A stretch of 64,000 bases of DNA, taken from the NCBI GenBank assembly GCA_963573305.1, contig OY754330.1, positions 22,633,096-22,697,095 on the forward strand. Direction: 5' to 3'. Positions within the stretch are counted from its first letter, which is position 1. Each line of letters begins with the position of its first letter. This DNA is from Pyrrhosoma nymphula. Lineage: Eukaryota; Arthropoda; Insecta; Odonata; Coenagrionidae. Shown here piece by piece: positions 47,926-58,999 of this stretch. The position numbers and the translations under genes are program-made. Below the pieces are notes generated by a model, which searched no databases, was not told the origin of the DNA, and worked only from the letters and a program-made list of their open reading frames with translations.

Positions 47926-48145
47926 AATAAAACACGAAAATCACAAATGCCAAAATGGGGAAAATAAATGTAATGTAAAAAATGACGGCGAAGTGTACGA
48001 AGGGAGGAGAGGGTGGAAATGAGGAGGGTGAGGAAAGGTAGGCGGAAGAGATGGGAGAAAGGAGTGATTGTGTGAACGGGGCGGGCACGGAGAAGACGTA
48101 GGCACTGCTTAGCAAGTGAAGTGAGGGGGAGGCGGGCGAAGGGAT

Positions 48146-48345
48146 NNNNNNNNNNNNNNNNNNNNNNNNNNNNNNNNNNNNNNNNNNNNNNNNNNNNNNN
48201 NNNNNNNNNNNNNNNNNNNNNNNNNNNNNNNNNNNNNNNNNNNNNNNNNNNNNNNNNNNNNNNNNNNNNNNNNNNNNNNNNNNNNNNNNNNNNNNNNNNN
48301 NNNNNNNNNNNNNNNNNNNNNNNNNNNNNNNNNNNNNNNNNNNNN
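48146..48345. other. assembly gap, 200 N
   Basis: Exactly 200 unresolved bases, probably a gap placeholder. Open frames reported across it are meaningless. The sequence before it is purine-rich, which may have caused the break. Confidence 0.99.
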
Positions 48346-50333
48346 CCGAAGAATCTGGAAGTTGCAATATAATACTTTGTTAAGAGAACGCGTGAAAAGA
48401 TTAAACACAGCCACCGAAAAGCACAAGCAAGGGAGTGTGTTAAGTAGCTGGTAATATTCACGAGTCATAAATTATGGAACTACCCTTTTCGAATTCGAGA
48501 GCTCGGCAGAATATCTTAGAAACTTCGGACGAGAAAATCCGGTTTTTCAATTCAACAAATCATTCCACTCTTATTCTACGTCCGGCACTGCAGAATTCTT
48601 CGCCATTAAAAAAGTGAGTGGATTCTGTTTCCGAAAACTCAGAATGTTTATATAAGCAAATAAAGTAAACTTGGAGTGTTATTCTCCTCGGCACATCTAC
48701 CTCTGCCATATTGAGCCAGACAAGCAAAAATGTTACGTCTGATTAAACGGCAAAGAGCGAACGAAAAAGGACTGAAATCAATTTATATTTTCACCCGATT
48801 ATTTTTCAAATGCACGAAAAATAGCAGTCATTCACAAGACGACAAATTGATTGATCCTGAAATGGCTCGGATAAAATTCCCTCATCTGAGGATAGATTTA
48901 AATAAGTACGTACTTCATACCGATTCCGACTTAAAATTAAACCCACGTCTTTGCATTAACTTCAGCTGAGCAAGAGAGAAACGCCTGCAAATCTCTTCGC
49001 GAATATACGGTTATGCAGGTGACTACGGGCATAAATAAGAGAAACTGAGCTTTCATTGAAGTGCATGAATCTCCAGACAGAACCCGCATAAACACTCGGC
49101 GATCGTTCTCCGATGAATCATGGTAAACTGGAAAGACAAACGATAAATTTGCATCGGACAATCGCCATTTGCAGCGGGAGTGTCTGCTATTTCTCTTAAC
49201 AAACAACCTTAGTACACACTCGCTTTGACATCACAACGGCCTCTATCAAACTATAAATTATTGGGGAGAAGTCATAGGATTTAATATATTTACTGTGACA
49301 CATCACGAAAAACTATCTTTTCGAGTGAATTGCACCGTTTTTCTTGCTCCTACTATAAACCGATTTTCCTCAGGGGAGGTGTGACAGCACACATGCAACA
49401 CATCGCTAAATCAGGGATTCACAAGTTGTGCATCGCCTTCAGCTCCTTTAACTAGTATACTTTGTTTAAACTACGAATCACAATGTCTTTCTCAGAAAAT
49501 TATCACCAATTCCAGTAAAAAAATCTACTGATATAAAACTCACCTCATTACAGTGGGCTACAATTTTTTTCTAAAAGAATATGTCGGTTAATATTAATGT
49601 CAAGGAGTTTACATATAATAGACTGATTGAGTAATGTATCTCTAAGAAATAAAGGAAGAATCAATAAGAATTGTTAGGGAAATTTAGCTATATTTTATTG
49701 CATGTAAAAATCACGACACTAGGGTAAAATAAAAATGAAGAAGTGTTTTCAACAAATTTCAGGATTGCAACTTCCTTCCAAACGACAGAGAATTGGAGGC
49801 GAAAATAATTTTCACAGAGCAACGATAATTTATTCTAATACAAAGATGCCCTTTTCTCACGATTGCTTCATATCTAGCAAGTTTAAAAAATGCCATTAAG
49901 GGAAAAACATATTTCTTAGCATAATTACTCAGGCTTGGACAAATCACAGGAGTAATACAAAGCTACTAAAAATATCGCCACTTCCACTTTTTCTATATTT
50001 ACTGAAAATATTATTTTTTTGTTAGATAATGCGCTAGTAGATAATATCACGACGTTCTTGCGGATAAATTAAAGAACAGCTAGGGTAAAATATGAAGAAT
50101 ATAAAATATTGTATCCAAAAAAGTTTCATAACACAGCTGAGAAAATTTATCCATCCGTCCAAGATATTTAAGTGAGCGATTTTGTATGACACGAAAATAA
50201 TGAAAACTTTTATGAAAAAGCAGCAAAAACACATCAGTAAACGTCAAGAATCATTTTAATGACCCGTTCTCCTCCACCTCACCGCATACCATCCTTTGGC
50301 GAGGCCCGAAAGCCGTGCATAATCTGGCCTTGA

Positions 50334-50893
50334 GGTAGTTTGAGAGAAAAGTCACTTCACCTAGAATTTGATGAAATTGACCTAATTTTAAAGAAATTAT
50401 TCACATCTTTCCAATTATATCCAAATATTAACCCCTTGCCGAAATACTTTTCAAGCAATTTGTCAAAAAATATAAGCTGTTTTCCATGGGATGGATTCGG
50501 ATGTGTGCTCCAGAGGGGGAATATTGAAAAAAAATAGGAACATACAACACCTAGACATCGTCCAAAAATAAACGGTGTTTAGTTAATATGTTTTCTCAAA
50601 TACTTATAAAAATAATCTATTACTCACCGAAGTAATTTTTACAGACCCGCAAAAAAAACCTGCTCTTTTGAAGGCTTTTTAGCCACACGGCGTGAAAAAA
50701 ATGAGTCACGTTAGAGACTTAGGTATGCATGTATATTTATTTAATTACTGAGAACTTTTTTCATATATAACCATACTTTTGCACTATTAATATTACAATA
50801 TTTACTTCATACTTCTTACGGACGCTGAAATTAAAATATGAAAGTCGAAAATGGTCTCCATTATGGCCAGGGAACTATCTCGCTCAAACGACC
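50334..50893. mobile_element. MITE copy 2, same family as 28918-29466
   Basis: The left end GGTAGTTTGAG and right end CTCAAACGACC are diverged versions of the 13-bp repeats of copy 1. The right flank is TTAA (50894-50897); the left flank is TTGA (50330-50333), a one-base decay of TTAA. The interior is collinear with copy 1 in the same orientation. Shared blocks include TGTGCTCCAGAGGG, GGTGTTTAGTT, TTACTCACCG, GAAGGCTTTTTAGCC, ACAATATTTACTTCATACTT and GGGAACTATCTCGCTCAAAC. Length is 560 bp; small indels account for the difference. Non-coding. Confidence 0.88.
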
Positions 50894-50897
50894 TTAA

Positions 50898-53002
50898 TAC
50901 CGACAAGACATTTTTCGCTGACGTCCGCTGCGACCACGGATGGCGTCACACATCTAAATCTTCGTGGCCTCTCTCTCCTTCGTCCCATGTCTTCGAGAGC
51001 GTTCCTTTATGACGCGCCTCCGTGATTCCACCTTCCCCTCCCCCATGCCTCCCTTCCTCTCCCCTCCAACCTCCCCCTTCACTCTCCCACCGCGCTCACA
51101 GAGGACGCTGACACCTCGGCGAGAGGGCAGTGGCCGTCGGGGCGGCGAGAACGCGCGTGGTGCTGGTGGATCCGTAGCTCCCCCCCCTTCCCCACCCTCC
51201 CTCTTCACATCGTCCTGTATGCTAATCGCTATCTGGTCAACCGAGCACTTGAGGCGGGACAAGAGGTCTGTAGGGACGTCACAGGAGGAGATGGGGGATT
51301 TGGAGGAAAGATAAAAAAAGGTGGCGGTTTACGCACACTTTGAACGGGGGCGAGGACAAAAAATTGGTGCGGAGAGAAATGGGGGTGTTGGGTGCGGGCC
51401 GGTGCAAATCACTTCGCGAGTCGACCTGGGGGAACTCAACCGGAGAGAGACACAATGGAGCTCCCCGGCGGTAACGGATGCACTTGCTGCGAATCTAGCT
51501 GAAGCAAACCGGTAACTGTCTCCTGGTAAGATTGTTAAAAAAAAAGCGAGCGGACACATTGGGGAAAAGGAAACCGGAATTCGAGACGTATCACTCGTAA
51601 TGACGAATGAAATGCGATGAAAACGCAACTCTTTGATTCTCATTACGATTTTACTTCTCAGGATGCAGGCCAAGGAAGGAAAAAAACAATGGAAAGACTC
51701 GTCAGGTAACCAAATATCGGAGGTTAACCGGAAATGAAGGCTAACGGATTGTGAATCCGGATCCACCTCGAAGAAACTATCACAAAAAACAGTCAATATT
51801 TACACCAGCCGTTGATACTTGCCGTTTGGATTTGACTTCGCCCACAGACTGTCTTCAATGTGATAAAATTCATTCGGAAACGCAGAGAGGTGGAGCGTAT
51901 AAAAACATTGTGATAATTCTTTATATAAACAAGAGTATAAAATACTTTCATAACTTACAAACAATCGTTAAACGTGACTAATGATCAAATTTAATTGTAC
52001 AAAACTGGCATGGATTCCTAAAACAATCGATAAATAAAACAAGCGCAGAAATAAGAGACAAAAACAATGCCGTCTATAGCATTTTTTTATGTCTGCGATT
52101 CGCCAAGTGCATTTACAACGGAAAGGAATACTTTTCAATGATCCATTACACGCATTACACCATCAAAGGAGCAAACGTGCTAACAAAAAGATGAAATCTC
52201 AAACAGAATCGCGGATGTGGAGTGAAGAACGAGCGAATAGTTGAATGAGGCGATAAAACTAAAAGATAAGATGAGATCAAATTTAAAAAGGAGATGCCGC
52301 TACTAATTTTTCATTCGAACAGATCGGAGAGCGATAATTTTTCCTCCAAGCCTTTCGGACGCCCCCAAATTCACGGTCGTATGTTCGAGGGTGGGGGGGT
52401 GGAGAGGGGAAGGGGAGTGGATGGGGGAAGGCGACGGGAGGGTGGGAGGTGGCAGGCAGGACACTCCTCGCGGCGATGCAAAGCGAAAGGCGCACTTTGG
52501 CTGCTGGCTCCTTTGTTGCATGTCGCGAAGGAATTTCGGGGAGCCCAGCGAGGAGAAGGGCGGTATATCAACAGAATTAAACTGCCCGAATTACATTTGC
52601 ATGTAGTTCCCCGAAATGCTACAAAAACATGCAAGAAAGTGCTAAAAATGCATTCATTGGCCAATCAGATCAAATCGAGATAAAGGGATGTATCATAGAA
52701 AGAAATCATGAAGAAAGAAAATTTGAATTATACATATTTTGATTAAAATGTTATACCTTATAACGGGGTCTATATTTACCACCGATGCAAACATTTCTCC
52801 CCCACCGCATTAGAAAGAAATCTCTTTATAATAATACACATATAATCCTGTACTTGATCACAAAATCTCCCGAGCCACGAATAACAAAATTCGGAAGAGG
52901 CAAATTGAGAGTTGATGAATACCAAGGGGCGGGAGCACATGCACTATTAGAGGTTGGTACGGAAGCTTCCGCGGTGATTAGATGAGTTACGTTTATTCGT
53001 GA
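50898..53002. other. noncoding DNA with GC-rich islands
   Basis: A GC-rich block (50930-51500, pyrimidine-rich then purine-rich) directly follows the MITE, as one also does at the other MITE copy. Another lies at 52370-52570. The remainder is AT-rich. No gene was recognised. Confidence 0.5.
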
Positions 53003-53140
53003 TTTTCCCGCGTTTATTCATTTTTATGGATAATATTTTCACTTGTGTTGCAGCTAGCGTCGTCAGGTTCAGGACCTGACGACGCTAGCTGAAACGCAAG
53101 TGAATCTGTTGTCCATAAAAATGAATCAACGCGGAAAAAC
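53003..53140. repeat. foldback element with hammerhead-like boxes in both arms
   Basis: The centre is a perfect 17-bp hairpin: AGCTAGCGTCGTCAGGT at 53052-53068 and its complement at 53074-53090, with a 5-base loop. The arms continue outward imperfectly to about 53003 and 53140, about 66 bases each, sharing CGCGTT.ATTCATTTTTATGGA. Reading outward, each arm starts CTGACGACGCTAGCTG. In the right arm this continues as GAAAC (53091-53095), so the order CTGANGA then GAAAC of a hammerhead is present with only eight bases between, too short for a good stem II. The structure looks like two head-to-head retroelement ends or a MITE. Confidence 0.75.
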
Positions 53141-54308
53141 CCGAATAAAATAATGCTTGTAAGATGTTGATGGTGGTTGCCATGCGGCAGATGTTTCTTT
53201 ATAGTTACTAGGAGGAGAGATTCCACCGTGCGGATGTTTGTACTGTTGATGGCTGATTTGAAACAGTAATAAAAATAAATGAACAGCTAATTTCAATAGT
53301 TAAATCTGCAACACTAAACAAGTAAATAGTTCTTTGACCTCGAGAGAGAGGACCAGGGGCCATCGGGCCTCACTCTCATAGGCAGTAAGTCTTCGGAGTC
53401 CTGAAAGGGCGGATCCTTGAAGGGAAAGCAAAGTGGACTTCACTGTACACGCAATGGATTATTTTTATGGGCGCGACGACACATGAAGTGATCAGCGCGC
53501 GATTGGGGGGTGGGGAGTTGGAAGAGAACGGTTCAAATGAGAGGGGGGAGGGGGGACGACATGCAGGATAACTTCCCTCTTCCACCTCTCGGCCACAGAG
53601 TGAAAAAAAGAGAATTCTTTTGGCAGTGGACTACAACCATCCTGCGAGTCATTGATCCAGAGTCGAGTGGAAGCTAGAGAGAGAGAAAGAGGGACGAAAT
53701 GAAGCAGTACGTGCTCTCGGTTACGACTCCCGTCTAGAACATGGCGTCGGTTTGTTTCGTCAGCGTGAATGATGTCAAGGGGGAGGGAGCGCCTTGATTA
53801 CTTCACAGGTGTACAACGGAGGAACTTTTGTACGCACAAATGATCCGCAAAACTGAGAAGGAAATGTATTTCGAACGAATTTAACGGGTTACGGAGGAAA
53901 TCATCACTTCCTAAGGGAACCTAAATTTGGTGAACATCCGATTGACGATTCGATAAAACCCGACCATCAACAAAATGACAGTATGAGAAGACTGCGACTT
54001 CTCATTCATTACATATCGCCAGTGGGGAAAACAACTTTCTGCTTCTAGGGATTCTAGCTCTTATTCCAACGGTGCATTGCCTGAGAGTAATCGATCATTG
54101 CAATCCCACAAGTTGTAACTCTAGTTGACGGAAATTGCATTAAAAATAAAGGAGGAAACATTAATTCGCACATTAGAGTGAAGTGCATGATAAAAACAAA
54201 GCCGATCGACAAGATGACAAAAGGTGAAAAGACAAGAAGGTGCGAGCCAACGGGGAATGTATGTATAACTTCAACTGATGCTGACTCAACTTGGTGGAAT
54301 AATGACAT
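53141..54308. other. noncoding DNA
   Basis: A G-rich patch lies at about 53470-53790. No gene or repeat family was recognised. Confidence 0.5.
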
Positions 54309-54406
54309 GTTTGGAGATATAAACCACTCTGTAATATCCCGCGAATAAAAATTCTAATTCCAATAAAAATTCTTGGAATATTACAAAGTGATTTATTTCT
54401 CCCAAC
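54309..54406. repeat. foldback element, about 98 bp
   Basis: The left arm GTTTGGAGATATAAACCACT...GTAATATCC (54309-54339) pairs with the right arm GGAATATTACAAAGTGATTT...CCCAAC (54375-54406) with a few mismatches. The centre contains a direct repeat of AATAAAAATTCT. Non-coding. Confidence 0.75.
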
Positions 54407-56944
54407 GGGGAGGGTATGTATCTATTTCCGTCGGCTTATCACGAACTTTTGCGAGATTGTACCTAGGGTTCCACACGTCCTTGGGTCCACACGATTAGAA
54501 CGCGTACACTAGTATTTTACACGCCAAGTAAAATATTTATAAAAAATAAAGTTCCATTGAGTTCAGAAAACAGTTTTTCTATGAGGAGTAACGCAGAAAG
54601 GTTTAAATATCAGCTAACTCTGGTAAGACTATGATAGTTTACTGGCCAACAAGCTCTCCGATCATTTTTATATCCATGGCTTTATGCCATATTAGGAGTT
54701 AAGACATTTAAATGCATAATACACACGATGTAAAATCACCGTTTATACACGTGATATCGAGCTTTAAAGCCAAAGCCTAAGTTTCAAGGCAAATTTATAC
54801 CATAATGACCTTTACAAACCAAAACACTGTGGTTAGCACTCCCATATCAGAGTTTCTAGAAGCATAAGCTTGTGATTTTAGTTGCCTTGAAAAATTTCCC
54901 AATCAAGAGGCATCTGAAAAGAGAATCTGAATATCGAACGCTTTCCCCAGGTTCAGAAGCAACAAACAGTGACGACGTGATCAAACGCCCTTCTACATTA
55001 ACGCTTTCCAGTTTCCTATTACACTTACGACATTTTGGGCTAACTCTTAGAGCAAGGGGTTCTGACTGAATTTGAGTTAATGATGGAATAAATGGAGTGG
55101 TATGCAATCATTATTTAATGAATGTATGCTCTTTCTTCTGCGGAGAGATAACACTGAATTAGTTAGAAAACAAGACAAAAGAACATCATGTTTCACGATA
55201 GGTTTTCTCACATAACGAGAAGTCTCATTATATGCACCTTGGCAAAACATCAGCATTTTTTAAATCAATTTTAGAATCGTAGAGTCAAGTGAGCGACAAA
55301 AATACCAAAAGTATCACTTTTAATGAAAAACAATGTATTCAGACCGGCGGTATAATAGAATAATGACAGTTATGAGCACAGTAAAATGAGCAAAAAATGA
55401 AAAGAGAGGAAATAAAAGGAGCAAGAAGGGAGGGAGGAGCATGAGTAGCGAGGGAGAAAGCAAGGAGGCGGAGACCAGTGCGGAGGTATGTAACAGCAGA
55501 AACACCCCGGTCATACGACTTCGCCCGCTTGGAGCAGGAACCCGCCGCGACATTTATAATCTCAGCCGCCAAGGAAAGGTTCACGAGGTGGTTTCGTTCC
55601 TCAACTTCCTCTTCCCTCCCCGGCCCCCCTCTCCCAATCCCTCCCCGCTCTCGCGAGCGGCAGTCATTTTTTTCTCCCCCCTTCTAAAAAGGTCCTCGAG
55701 CTAAGAGACAAGTGGCCGGCTACTGGCTACCTGCTCAAAAAAATACCAACTTTCACGGGAGACATTAACTTCGGTTCACCCCCTGATTAGCAAGTAATGC
55801 CACCCCCTGCTCCGTGGCGCCTGAATTATATTTAATCTCGCTATTCATGAGAAAAACCGGAAGCTTTTGGCGAAGATTTTATTACACATACTCCAAGCAA
55901 ATAAACTTTGAGTATCAAATGGGATGCCTCGAGACCCAACGAAGGAAAATTCAACCGAGAAGACAAAAGCCATTGGACGCAGCTAACGAAACGAGTTGTC
56001 TGAAAAACTGATCACCTTTAATAACACTCGTGGACACATACCCTCATGTTACTTTGGTCCAAATATTTTCAGTAGCTCGAGAAGGAAAATGGCGAGTTTA
56101 TTAAGAATCAGTTACCTCCACGGTGTTCAGGCACTACATATAATAAATCCTGAAATGGATTATGCTAAATGTGGAAATTGAAGGACCCGCCCAACTTCAT
56201 ACCTATTTTAATCAATTCTCTAAGTCACAGTAAGTAATAAATCCTCTAAGGAATGCAACTAATTGGTTTGTATCCAGTGTTAATTATTTTCATTTTTTCA
56301 CCAAGTAATTGAGTTTATTGGCACAACGATTTTACATACCTACTATATATTTATTAAATAATATTCTTCGTTTACCTGGTAGGAAAAGCTCTACTAAATC
56401 GCTTAGATATCATCGCCCAAGTCAAAGAAAACACGCCTTCGAGTCTATGGATTCGAGAAAAAACTGACTTTCCTCTGACGAAGATTAAGTTTCATTCTGA
56501 TTATTTTTACTCAAAATATGCTAGTACGTATTTACGGCCTAACAAATCAATGCTAGTGGAACAAGGTATTACGCGGAAGCCAGCGCCGCTCGGCAGCAAC
56601 TTAGAATGCGAATATATTATTTTTTCTCATCTCACTTCTTGTTGAACAACATATTTGTTATTGAGTTCCACTATCTAGAGCTCTCTTACAGGATTATGTC
56701 GTTTGGGCAACATGTTGACTTATCCTTGAGATTCGGAAAAAGTGCCTTGTTCGTGTAACTTCAAATATTGTAAGAAAAATGAAGAGTGACCGAAAGAACA
56801 CCTCCGTTCTTGGGCATTCATCTCCCACTCTAACTTCACTCATTTTTTGCTCGTAGGGCTCTGATTTGTGCAATAAAACTTAGTCCATTTAAAACTATTA
56901 CTGAATGAAAACTTTAGAGGGCCTAATTGTTGAACGCCTTACCA
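54407..56944. other. noncoding DNA with one GC-rich island
   Basis: A GC-rich, purine-then-pyrimidine block lies at 55380-55710. Otherwise AT-rich with nothing recognised. Confidence 0.5.
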
Positions 56945-57195
56945 CCCAGCAGAATGGGTACAGTATTACATAGTACACAGCAGTACATAAGTGTTCTTCA
57001 CATGGCACTCAAAAAGGAATTGCATTACCTCCCTAACTTCGAACCCAGGCTTTCGGCATGCAAGGCTAGTACAACGCGAATTTCCTCGACACTGTAATTC
57101 AAAATGAAAAAATTCGTTCCCCGTGACACGGACTCGAACCCACTCTCCCTGATTTCGCGCCGGGTGCTTTAACCAACTCAACTACACAAGCGTCC
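56945..57195 (-). mobile_element. tRNA-derived SINE with two tRNA-like modules
   Basis: On the minus strand the first module has A box TAGTTGAGTTGG (57173-57184) and B box GGTTCGAGTCC (57130-57140), both canonical, and spans about 57121-57191. A second module downstream (about 57037-57075) reads TAGCCTTGCATGC then TGGGTTCGAAG, like the 3' half of another tRNA. The sequence then runs to about 56945. Two tRNA-like units in one orientation suggest a dimeric SINE or two nested insertions. A functional tRNA is unlikely, because the acceptor ends do not pair convincingly. Confidence 0.6.
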
Positions 57196-57209
57196 TCCTT
57201 CCACTAGAT

Positions 57210-57420
57210 ATATTGTAGGAAATCGGGAAATCCGGGATCGAATCCCAGTTTAGGCGAACGTTTTTTCACCGAAAATTTCACACATTCCTCCATGGTGGGT
57301 AATGCCCGCTGCGGTTTCACGCTTTAAACTCCTCGGCGCTGACGAAGTTTACTTCTGGCACTGATTCGTTTCCGTCCGAGGCTGACACCGACGTTTCAAG
57401 ACGTCGACTTCAACTCGTAG
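57210..57420 (+). repeat. SINE-like fragment with B box
   Basis: A B-box-like GGGATCGAATCCC at 57234-57246 is followed by AGTTTAGGCGAACGTTTTTTCACCG. This resembles the text after the B box in the SINE at 42553-42840 (GTATAGGTGGAGTGTTTCTCG). No good A box precedes it. It lies in opposite orientation to, and directly beside, the SINE ending near 57195. Confidence 0.4.
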
Positions 57421-58762
57421 ACAAAAAAGATCTACATCGACGGAACAACGATGAGCTCTATTCGACAGGAAAAAAAATCGCAGGGCGTTCATTCCATCCA
57501 CCTCCACCACCCCCGCTTGCCCACCTCACCATCGGAATATAAAAAAATGGACGCGGCGAAAACCAGTCCTGCGCCGAGAAGTAAATTATCAACGCGGACG
57601 ATCGCCAGGGATTGGAAGGAGTCGGGAAAGAAGGGGAGGAGGGGGATGCGGACGTTAAAATGTAGTTCGGGCCAGGAGGAGGAACAAAAAAAGGGCAACA
57701 TGAAAGGGAGGAAGTGGGAGTGTGGGGGGGGGAGGTGCATGGGAGAGCAAGCAGTCAGCGGCGACCGCTCTCCCCAAGCAAGAGAGCAACAAAACGGACA
57801 CAAGACGGGGCTCTGAAACGGAGCCAATTGCCCCGCCAACCGCCGCCGCACCCTCGCCTCAGGGCGCCTCCAAACTGCCCCCCTCATCTCGTGGGGCGGA
57901 GATGGAACCCGGCCCCCCAATCCCTCATCGCCCGGGCCTCCTCTCACGCCCAAAAGGGAGATGGAGGCGTGCGCTCCTTTCGTGGACCGGAACTGCCCGC
58001 CCGCCTCATCTTCTCCTCCTCCTACCGTCTCTTCAACCCTTTCTCTCTTTCTTTCTCTGCCTCTCCTTCCGTTCGCTCCCGCGCCCCGCAATCGTCGCTT
58101 CTTCATATCCTCATCCGCCGTGGAATATTCCCAGCCACCGCCGGTGGGTGACGCGCCGGTCGTCCGTGCACAATAAATCAAAACTTTTTCGCGGCACACC
58201 AAACCCTTTTGGCGACGTTACAAAAATTGCTTGGGTAGCGCCTTGTCATTATTGGGGGTCTGGCTGCATTGGCTGAGGTCATTTGCGCTGTTTAGGATGA
58301 AAGATATTGGCGTGATTACGCGTTGCTCGATCAACTTTCAGCCGGGCGGTGAATAAAAGGAAAGAGGATGAGCGCGACTGTCTGTATTGTGACAAATGCA
58401 CATGCTCCATTTCTAAGGTCTCACATAAGAGGCACAATTTTGGGTAAGACTAAAAAATTACAGTGTCGTAGTGAAAAAACTGCAATGTGATTGGCAACGG
58501 CCTTAACGCTAGCTAAGCTTAGCTAAGAAAAACAAAATGAATGTATTCCAAATATTCCGACGTTTTAGGTATAATCCCTGGGCAAAGCAATCGATCACTA
58601 AAAAATACGACGTAAAATTGAAAATAAAGGCACCTCATTTACAAGTCAAGGAGAATCGTAGCATCAAATCTGTTCCCATCATTCTCGTTCCTTGGCAATC
58701 AGTTCAATTTCTTAGACTCTTCTTGAAATGATTTCTTCCTGATTTCAGAATAGGTTGCATGG
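57421..58762. other. noncoding DNA with GC-rich island 57480-58200
   Basis: The island switches from purine-rich to pyrimidine-rich at about 57960 and carries frames of up to 237 codons on the minus strand and 184 on the plus over the same bases. The products are P/R/G/S-rich without a domain, so none is called. 58200-58762 is AT-rich. Confidence 0.45.
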
Positions 58763-58764
58763 TA

Positions 58765-58997
58765 CAGTCGCCGCATAAAGTCTGGCGACATCGGCAACTT
58801 AATCCCCTTAATTCACTAGCCCCCAAGACGAGGTTCCGATTCACGACTACTCTGGCCACTTTCTCACCTCCTTCCCACCCCCCTCCTCACTATCTCCCCT
58901 CCCCACCCCTCACTTTTGAATCAGTGGAGCCACACAAAATCGTAGTTTTGCATGTTCGGCGCTTTTGTCGATGTCGCCAGACTTCATGCGGCGACTG
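58765..58997. mobile_element. Tc1/mariner-type MITE, 233 bp
   Basis: The left end CAGTCGCCGCATAAAGTCTG (from 58765) and the right end ending at 58997 are inverted repeats of about 30 bases with one clear mismatch in the first 28; both also share GGCGACATCG. Each is flanked by TA (58763-58764 and 58998-58999). A CAGT start next to a TA duplication is the pattern of the Tc1/mariner superfamily. The interior has no transposase. It is a C/T-rich stretch (about 58860-58915) like the pyrimidine-rich islands elsewhere in the window. Confidence 0.85.
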
Positions 58998-58999
58998 TA

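Larger units (their letters stand above)
46391..50329. other. AT-rich noncoding DNA with an assembly gap
   Basis: Apart from the hammerhead-like motif, a poly-A run, a tRNA-like fragment and the N gap, nothing was recognised. A purine-rich stretch (about 47990-48145) leads into the gap. Confidence 0.5.

Noticed and set aside
47870..48468. Open frames running across the N block.
   Set aside because: More than half of each frame is undetermined sequence. Part of the end is a tRNA-like SINE head.
57489..58276. A 237-codon minus frame and a 184-codon plus frame.
   Set aside because: Same bases open on both strands in a purine/pyrimidine-rich island, with no recognisable motif.
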